From: Ceratothoa steindachneri
Taxonomy: Eukaryota; Arthropoda; Malacostraca; Isopoda; Cymothoidae
Direction of reading: 5' to 3'
DNA length: 64,000 nucleotides
NCBI GenBank assembly: GCA_963969495.1
Contig: OZ018330.1
Location: forward strand, 66,412,907 to 66,476,906
Made by a program: the position numbers and the translations under genes. Each line of letters starts with the position of its first letter. The first letter of the stretch is position 1. The notes beneath the pieces were generated by a model that was not told the DNA's origin, ran no database searches, and saw only the letters and a program-made list of their open reading frames with translations. Below are positions 57,291 through 64,000 of the stretch, in pieces.

Positions 57291-57539
57291 AAGGTAAGGC
57301 ATAGTTCTTACTGGTTCTTGCGTTTTTAAAACAATCTCATGAGGGAAAGGGTTGAACAACCTGGGGTTTTGGAGGCTATTTCCGAGAATTCACTTAGTAG
57401 GCTCGCCAATAAGCCTTCTAGATGTGTCAGAGACAGGGGTTAAAATCGAGCTCTGGGGCTGAGTCCGATTGGGGGAAAGGGAGAGACGGCAAAAGGTATT
57501 CGTCGTCTGCGTCCACGCAGATTGTTTGAAAGAGGCAAA

Positions 57540-57961
57540 GCGGTTCTACCGGGTAAGTTGCCTCTAAGACGAGTTCTTCATCTAAAGTGGCCACATTATT
57601 AACGCACGCGCATTGGTGGTACCATTTAACAGGTTGAGGTGGTAGACTTTATTACCTGAGGGGGACTGAATTACGTAGTCCACAGGGCCTCGGGATTATA
57701 CTACTGAAAAAGATCCTTTCCACTGAGATAGGAGCTTATTAGAATCAGAGGGCAACATAAGTAGTACTTCTCACCTGCTTCGAATTTCCGTGCTTTGGAT
57801 TTGATGTCATAATACGTTCTGTATTTTCCAAAATTGACCTCAGAATTCTTTTTAGCTTCAACAAACTGATCATTCCTGGATAACTCGACGTCCAGGATTG
57901 ACGAGGACGTTAAAGGTACCGGGGTAACGGTGTCTTTCGCAGCTTGGGCCCTGGTGATCAA
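57540..57961 (-). pseudogene. Integrase C-terminal region upstream of RT
   Basis: The minus frame at 57961-57701 contains LSRNDQFVEAKKNSEVNFGK and YRTYYDIKSKARKFEAGEKY. It continues through a frameshift with LLLPSDSNKL-like, QWKGSFSVV, GPVDYVIQSPSGNKVYHLNL and LNGT. This is the end of a Gypsy integrase (helix, YYDxxxKxRKFxxGDxVLLLLPxxxNKL, WKGPFxVV, YHxNLLKxY). The zinc-binding and DDE core that should precede it are not visible, so an internal deletion is likely. TRAQAAKD at the start of the frame resembles the end of the protease region in this lineage. Confidence 0.75.
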
Positions 57962-58182
57962 TGGTTGCGTGATGGGTTCTGGGGAGAGCTGCGCGCTCTG
58001 TCCGATAAGAACAGAGAAGAACTTTCCTAGAACGGTGACTACATCAGCCTATCTTGTGAAATACTGACACTGTATGTAGCACTTTACCACAAGAAACTTA
58101 GTGGCACGACCTAAAATGTCTTGAACGATCGCAAATCTCTTCTGCTGGGGACTTACTGGCAGAAACAGCTTGTCCGAGGCTT

Positions 58183-59420
58183 CTATACATTTGCAACGAG
58201 GGTTGATACTCGGTGCCCATTTATCGTGCCGTTCTCAAACTTGAGCCCGCCAAGAAAGGTCTTATAGAACAGGAAATTTACTGGTTGTTCCGAGTAAGAG
58301 GGAGGAGGTGGCGACTGTGATGACGAAGCAGAAGAGTTAGGGGAAAGAGAAGCGGTTATCTGATGGACCTGTTGATTAGGGGTGGTCCTTAGCTGCGAGT
58401 TCTGGGCGCCGTTATAACTAAGGTGAAAATGGACGCCACACTTAAAGCATACGATGGGTTTACGCGGGTTATGAGACAGCGCAGAAGGGAATGTTGGAGG
58501 CTTCACGTCTTTTTGTTCACGCTGAGGATGAGGCTTGGGTTTATGGGGTGCCTGAATCTTTACGAAGCTATCATTATTCTTAGCATGAAACTTATTAGGC
58601 CCAAATTTATGTTTGGGGGACGGGGGGGACTCTTCTTGATATCCTTGGGATATAGGTCGTGGATGTAAACGTAAAGGTCGGCTTCCTCTAAATATTCTTT
58701 AGACGAAGAAGCTCTTCTATAAGGACGAAGGCTTTCAATTCTCAGGGAAGGGTAGCCATGAGTTGATCCCTTAAAATAAAGTAGACTAATAGCTCATAGT
58801 CTTTAGTCACTTGTGAGGACTCCAGCTAAAACTATAAATTGTGGCAAAGGGGGAGCCAAAATTGCTTAAATGTTTGTCCCGTCTATATCCTAGCCGAGCG
58901 GAATCTAACCTGATAGAACTCTGGATTCATATTAATAGCAGAGAGGAGCTCTGCTTTTAGGGGTACATAAACCAGGGTTGCTTCCGATGGAAGAGAAATG
59001 AAGATTTCACGCAGACGGGCAGCTCCATCTGATTCTAAATCCCAATTTTTTACTTCGAAAATTTTTTTCAAAGTGGGTCAGATAAGCACAAAAATCTTCT
59101 CGGTCTTTATACGCTGGAAGTTTTAACGAGGGTACTTGTGGTTAATAGTTACGTGTTCCCACAGAACTTATTTCGACATGATCACGGCTTAATTCTATCT
59201 TTTGCTGTCGTATTTGTTCTCTCTATTCTTCTTCTCTAAGTGCTTGTTGTTTCATTTCTTCTGCTTCTCTCTGTTCTTGTTCTTTCCTTTCTTCTGCTTC
59301 TCTCGCTGCTAATCCTTTCCTCTCTGCCCGTTCAATTCGTTCGTCCTCTTAAACGTAAGCGATTAAATCCTTTTCTGTTAGTCCTAGGATAAGTCCATAC
59401 TCATGAAATCGATCGAACGA
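58183..59420 (-). pseudogene. Gypsy gag relic (coiled coil, capsid, zinc knuckle)
   Basis: Minus strand in order: HEYGLILGLTEKDLIAYV and a Glu/Arg/Gln-rich coiled coil (ERIERAERKGLAAREAEERK) at about 59400-59220; a capsid-like part at 59071-58690 (VKNWDLESDGAARLREIFIS, PSEATLVYVPLKAELLSAIN, PEFYQVRFRSAR); and at about 58453-58409 a CFKCGVHFHLSYNG zinc knuckle. The pattern C-x2-C-x4-H-x4-C is kept except that the last Cys is Gly, so the finger is broken. A Ser/Pro-rich tail follows. Stops separate the three parts. Confidence 0.7.
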
Positions 59421-59901
59421 AGATATTCAGAAAATGCTGCGTTCGTCTTTCGGCACACGAGAAAGCTTAACAGAACAAATGAGGTTCTTCTTAACAAATC
59501 TACTTACTAGTAATTGACAATTAACTAAAAATAAGTTACTAAAGTTCCAATTAATTATGCACACCAGTAAAAGAAAATAACTAAAGAGTGAACCTGACTC
59601 AGGACTGAGTCTTCTGGTAAATTTACCACAGCAAAACCAAAATTTTGCGGCTATTCTTGCCGTTTATTTAGTGGTATCTTAACCCAGGTAAATACGCTAA
59701 ATAATAAAAAATATAATTGCCTATTAAAAGAAAACTATCCTATTATTTTTGCTTGGATATTCTTGACACTTGCAACTGTATAGAGGGGAAATAATGATGT
59801 TTAAGGAAACAGCAAAAGATCAGATAGGGTGAAATCTTTTACAAACCCACAGACCTGACGCCAGTTTTATATATATTTATATATATATGTATGTCGTGGT
59901 A

Positions 59902-60894
59902 TGACCAGGTGTACGCTGTTATGCGCACACTGGCCTATTGGCCGAACGAAATTAAGGCTCCACCTTAGGATAGCTTTAAGAGTGCTTTAAATACAAAGTT
60001 GCTAGGCCAAGGAATATTCAAACACTGCTACAAAAATATTCTTTAATAGGACGAAAGATTACATACACATATAGGGCAAGTTAAATATCAATGTAATTAA
60101 ATATTGACCGTTCACAGCTAAGATGATTGACACTATCAATTAAGTTTAAAACGAGGTATAATTAAGTAAGAAATGATCTTACAATTATGCAAGTTCTAGA
60201 GCAAAGGGGATCCTTGAGGATCGACGCGGTAAAGGTGGGAGGAGCGTGACGAAGCGAAGGTTAAATCCCTTTTACCTTGATGTGCAGCGAATAGAATCAG
60301 TGAGGTGAGTTCGACCTTAAACTTGTAGGTGTCTCACGAGACGTTCAATCCAACTCCGGGAAATTGAAGATGAGTCCTATTATCCTTAAGAAGCAAAAAT
60401 GGAGGATGTTTCGGGGATACCTTTTCCGATCCTTAAAATCCGACGACGTGGTGAGAAGGGTTAAAGCGCGCCTAAAACTATCTTCACGAACAACACTGAG
60501 TGATGACTAGCTCTTCCTCGGCTCTTTGAAAATCACTCATTTCTTCTCTGGGCGAGAATGTAGTCGATTCCCTCTAAACTTACGAAGACGTTAACGGCTA
60601 ACGTACTGGACGGCGGCTTCAGACACCATACGGTTGTGAACTCCAAAGTGTCGAATATATACCCTGAAATTATCTAGACGGGGAGAGAGATTCATTGCCA
60701 ACAGACTTCCTTAATTGCCTTGGGTCACGATAAGGGTCCATAGCGGGAAGTCATGATGTTCCCTTAATGGTATTTACATTGTTCTATTTTTTGCAGTATA
60801 TAGGGCAGACGAATTTAGAGCGGTCACCGGCGAACTGGGAAAGTCGGGGTACGGGGGGAGGAGGATTCCTCTTCTTTCTCCTTATTCTACCACA
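59902..60894 (-). repeat. 5' LTR of the Gypsy element
   Basis: Begins (plus strand) TGACCAGGTGTACGCTGTTA and ends TTATTCTACCACA. On the minus strand the internal region that follows contains ACTGGCGTCAGGTCTGTGGG at about 59850-59870, resembling the TGGCGTC-type sequence just downstream of 5' LTRs (primer-binding region). The intervening TATATA run makes the exact junction uncertain. Confidence 0.82.
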
Positions 60895-61440
60895 CGTATA
60901 TACCTAAGCAGTTGGAGACTTGCCTTAGTTGACGGCAAAGTATGTGCAACACAAAGTGTTAATTTAACACTTAGTGGAAATGCTCTCAAAGTCAAAACAG
61001 GTTACAGAAACTACTGCGGGGTAAACGGACAACAATTTTCCGCGGTTTTACGCGAGGCAGAGCGAGCCTTAGGAGAGTGAATCAACGTGGCAAGGCGCGT
61101 TCTTCAGGACTTGCCAATATGCATGTGATATTGAACAATTAACCAATGCCACCAAGAACCTGTCCTTGTCTTCTCCCGGAAAACGGAACTTTCCTAAACG
61201 TTTGCCCTTTAAATCGCCGATTTCTCCTTTACAACCTGAAGCCCCTGTCCCCCTTCATCCGTCCATTACTGAGATTACCAGGGATGAATCCTTGCTCCCA
61301 CTGCAGAACTTCCTTCAACAGGTGACTCAAGAACTGAGAGACCTTCAAGTGGTAAACCCAGTCATCTGGCCGGGTACCGACATGATAGGTATCATTTCCT
61401 TACCCGGCCTAGCGCTTCCCTCCATCTTTTAATTTAATAA
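60895..61440 (+). pseudogene. Unidentified ORF piece downstream of the Gypsy insertion
   Basis: After the Gypsy element the plus strand is open in YIYLSSWRLALVDGKVCATQ and then VNLTLSGNALKVKTGYRNYC (60897-61040), with NGQQFSAVLREAERALGE following. It then gives the ORF at 61166-61432 (SSPGKRNFPKRLPFKSPISP, TEITRDESLLPLQNFLQQVT, TDMIGIISLPGLALPSIF). The strand is the same as at 54238-54720, and the readable frames run up to the LTR on both sides. I read this as one older element split by the Gypsy insertion. I do not recognise the protein. Confidence 0.35.
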
Positions 61441-62616
61441 CCCAGACGTTGAAATCGCTCCTCCTGCCCACATGCCTAGAGTGGGGGGGGCCCACTCACC
61501 CTTCAGTTTAACCATTACCTCTCTCAAACAATCATTCACCTACGATGTCTACTAATGCTTTTCACATCCAGAAACACTCTGCAAGAAAGTACCACGTTTA
61601 GACCTATCCTGGCCTGGCACCTTTGGAACGTCACGCTTTCAGGTTCCACTTCTTTGGGTAGTCTAAAAGTAGATTGGAACTACTTAGTATTTTTCCATTT
61701 CGTAACTTTTTTACGAGAAACTAAATACATTAAGTGTGTCTAGACTACATTCAGTTGCCCCCCAAAAGTTTCGTCATTTTCTATTAATTTATAAATCTCA
61801 AACCAATGAGTGTGGACATTGGGACTGTGAGAACACGCAACCTAAAGGAGCGGGGAGGTATAGTCTAAGTGGGGAACATGCTTGTGCCCCTCTGCCCAAG
61901 GATGACCCTTGAATGTACGGGATTCAACCACACCACACCCCAAATGAATGGTGAATGTGCGATTGATTGGGGAAAATGGGTGAGGGATAGGTTAAGTAGT
62001 TTATTTAGAGAGTTGATAAGCGCAAACCACAAGGTAGGAGATTGTTTGATGATGATGGTAAGGAATATGATGGTAATCTTTAAGCTATAATCATAGTTAT
62101 TCTCTAAATTACCATTTCGTCTTTCAATTTTAAGCAACCTTATTCAAGGCAAGGTGTCTTGTTCATAGATGGAATTGCACTGTGCCTCGGCTGCATAAAA
62201 ATGTATAAAATCTAAAATCTAATAATAAATAAACAAAATACGACATAAAATAGTAGAGAAAATATTTCAATGGCAAGATTAATTAATTTATTTGGTCAAT
62301 ATAGAGGGCATGAGTTCTATAAAATTATTGGAAATATTTGAGGGGTCTGAGACTACATTAGGCATTTTTCGAACGTAGAGATGGGATGGAAGAAAGAGGT
62401 AATTTCGTAAAAGCCCAATAAAAATGAGAAAATCCATCTTTGAATAATCACTCAAGATTTTATCAAAAACGATGCATAACTGCTGATGTGTTTACATAGA
62501 TATTGGATATTTATTTGCCCAACAATTCGTACTGGCTAAACGACCAAAGTCGCGTGCTCACACTTATTCTTATTTATGACCTTACGACCTTTAAATCTTT
62601 TAATAATTTCTGGACA
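61441..62616. other. Spacer, weak LINE-tail-like sequence
   Basis: No firm ORF family. Around 62130-62245 the phrase AAGGCAAGGTGTCTTGTTCA is followed by TGGAATTGCACTGTGCC, AAAATGTATAAAATC and an AATAATAAATAAAC end, which resembles the 3' end of some non-LTR elements with a simple-repeat tail. This is position and composition evidence only. Confidence 0.3.
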
Positions 62617-62935
62617 GCCTTCGGAGGACTTTAGCAATTATACATATAATTCAAAAATAGAATGTAAAATAACATAAGGGTTTCAAGTTTCATTAGAATC
62701 GGCCGAATAGTTATGATGTCATTGACTCAAAAATTAATTCCTAGGCTAAACTTATGAGGACCTTGGCAATTCTATCATCCGAAAGAAAATGTAAAAAAAC
62801 ATAAGAGTTTCAAATTTTGTTAGAATTGACTGAATAGTTACAATGTTATTATCAAAAAAAAAAAAAGAAAAACGGGGACCGACGGACCAACCGACAAACA
62901 TAGGAAGATACAAAGTCGCATGCGACTAAAATATA
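62617..62935 (+). repeat. Dispersed ~125-bp repeat, copies 2 and 3 in tandem, with ACCGAC-rich end
   Basis: Two consecutive modules (from 62622 and about 62757) share the order of copy 1 at 19045: GCAATT..., GAATGTAAAATAACATAAGG, GGTTTCAAG, TTAGAATCGGCCGAATAG, TGATGTCATTG. The second module ends with an A-run, GGGGACCGACGGACCAACCG, and the palindrome GTCGCATGCGAC. Confidence 0.75.
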
Positions 62936-63344
62936 AATAGTATAATCAATAGAATGAATGATAAGATAAAAATAAGCAAAAATAAACAGAGGGAAATTTT
63001 AATAACGAATTAGAAGCCTTTAAAAGGGCAAAAAGCAGGAGAACAAATTTAGAGCTGTCCGACGATAGCAATCAAGAAAATCTAAGAAAGAACCCGCCAG
63101 GGAAAGATAAAAATGGGAAAGAAATTTCTTTGAATACACCTCAGGTCATTCTTGTAATAATAATGAGATATTTGATATATACTGTTTACTCACGATCATA
63201 CGAGTATCTGACAATAGCCATTTGTCCTTTAGTTTTGGTTAATAATATGCAATTTAAAAGAAATTGGTTTGATTGTACCACTTTTCACCCTCAAATTTAC
63301 AAAAATTCACGTCATATTAAAAAATCACCTTAATATTAAAAAAA

Positions 63345-63530
63345 TGAATTAAAAATTTTAAAGTTGACCTGAAAATTTAAAAAGTTGAATTTCAAATTAA
63401 AATAGTTGACATTAAAGTTAAAAAGTTCACTTGCAAATTAAAATACTTCTTGAAATTCAAATTAACAATATTGACCTTCAATATGAAAAGCTGACTTTCT
63501 AAGTAAAAAAGTGACTTTCAATTTAAGACG
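63345..63530. repeat. Degenerate 21-22-bp minisatellite
   Basis: About eight units of the type AAGTTGACCTGAAAATTTAAA, AAGTTGAATTTCAAATTAAAA, AAGTTCACTTGCAAATTAAAA and so on. Spacing is about 20-23 bp with many substitutions. Confidence 0.65.
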
Positions 63531-63609
63531 AATGAAATTCACTTAAAACGTCTGCTGAACAAAATGTGCGCTAACCTCACACCCTTCAAAACTTTCAATA
63601 ATTCACCCA

Positions 63610-63915
63610 AAATAACCTTTGGGGGACCTTGGCAATTCTATCATTCGAAAAGAATGTAAAACAACAGAGGGGTTTGAAATTTCGTTAGAACCACCCGAAT
63701 AGTTATGATGTTATTGCCAAAACAAAATATTTCCCTGGCTAACCTTGGTAGGTTTGGCAATTATATCCTTGGAAAGAGAATGTCAAACCATATAAGGCTT
63801 TCAAATTTCGTTAGAATTAACCGAATAGTTACAATGTTATTACAAAAAAAAAAAATCAGAAAAACGGCAATCGACCGACCGATCGACATAGTGAGATTTA
63901 GAGTCGCACGCGATT
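63610..63915 (+). repeat. Dispersed ~125-bp repeat, copies 4 and 5 in tandem, with ACCGAC-rich end
   Basis: Same two-module structure as 62617-62935: GGGGGACCTTGGCAATTCTA, GAATGTAAAACAACA, GGGGTTTGAAATTTCGTTAG, GAATAGTTATGATGTTATTG, then a second module ending in an A-run, ATCGACCGACCGATCGACAT and GTCGCACGCGAT. The repeated layout shows that the two-module unit plus tail is itself the repeat. Confidence 0.75.
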
Positions 63916-64000
63916 AAAACTGTAATATCATTTGAATATGAGTAACCTCAACAGCACTAATTTCACAACCAACCTACGAGTATGTGAAAACTATCCTACT

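Larger units (their letters stand above)
54754..60894 (-). mobile_element. Gypsy LTR retrotransposon with both LTRs (Gmr1-like domain order)
   Basis: Two LTRs of about 0.94 and 0.99 kb (54754-55691 and 59902-60894) enclose about 4.2 kb. On the minus strand the order is 5' LTR, gag (coiled coil, capsid-like, zinc knuckle), a protease-like stretch, an integrase C-terminal region, RT, RNase H, 3' LTR. Integrase sequence before RT is the hallmark of the Gmr1-type Gypsy lineage; ordinary Gypsy has it after RNase H. LTR ends read TGTGG...GGTCA on the minus strand. A purine-rich AAAAGAAGGAG just before the 3' LTR is a good polypurine tract. No clear target duplication was seen. All ORFs are interrupted, and LTR differences indicate an old insertion. 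Confidence 0.82.

Noticed and set aside
54754..60894. Endogenous retrovirus with an envelope gene
   Set aside because: RNase H is followed directly by the polypurine tract and 3' LTR. No envelope-like ORF with signal peptide or transmembrane segment was seen.

Overview
The window looks like repeat-dense nuclear DNA from an arthropod; a chelicerate such as a spider is my best guess, at low confidence. The guess rests on the recognisable repeat families: an RNase-H-bearing I-like LINE, CR1-like LINEs, a BEL/Pao integrase, two Gypsy lineages, two mariner-type transposons, and two transposase-like ORF families that I know mainly from arthropod genomes. I see no bacterial operon, rRNA, functional tRNA, CRISPR array or intact host gene. 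Nearly every readable protein is a broken transposable-element ORF with frameshifts and stops, so the window reads as a layered graveyard of mobile DNA.

Layout, left part: 1-2.8 kb is a plus-strand I-like LINE entering from the left edge. 3.4-5.7 kb is a tandem array of a partly tRNA-like repeat between two purine-rich tracts. 7.26-13.93 kb is a near full-length minus-strand copy of the same LINE (ORF1 with zinc knuckles, endonuclease, RT, RNase H, C-terminal finger). 13.93-20.1 kb is the left arm of a large inverted duplication, and 36.3-42.6 kb is its right arm. Both arms carry the same AT-rich repeats, GC-rich block, LINE pieces and BEL/Pao integrase in mirror order.

Between the arms: a Gypsy pol relic (22.5-25.1 kb, minus) interrupted by a mariner-like transposon with TIRs and a TA duplication; a third I-like LINE (25.9-31.7 kb, minus) that has lost its 3' end; a CR1-like RT tail; an arthropod transposase-like relic (32.6-33.6 kb); a mariner with its catalytic middle deleted (33.75-34.68 kb); and a long-TIR non-autonomous element (34.8-35.6 kb).

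Right part: a Tc1 tail inside a small palindrome, a CR1-like LINE with an internal inverted duplication, two tRNA-derived SINE copies beside an (AT)n tract, a probable solo LTR containing an 82-bp minisatellite, a hAT-like transposase relic (50.1-51.8 kb), a second copy of the 33-kb family, and a complete but decayed Gypsy LTR element (54.75-60.89 kb, minus). In that element integrase sequence lies before RT, as in Gmr1-type Gypsy. It sits between two plus-strand ORF pieces that may be one interrupted older element. The right edge holds satellite-like repeats.

All coordinates and homologies were read by eye. Boundaries marked by TIRs or LTRs are good to a few bases; the others are approximate.
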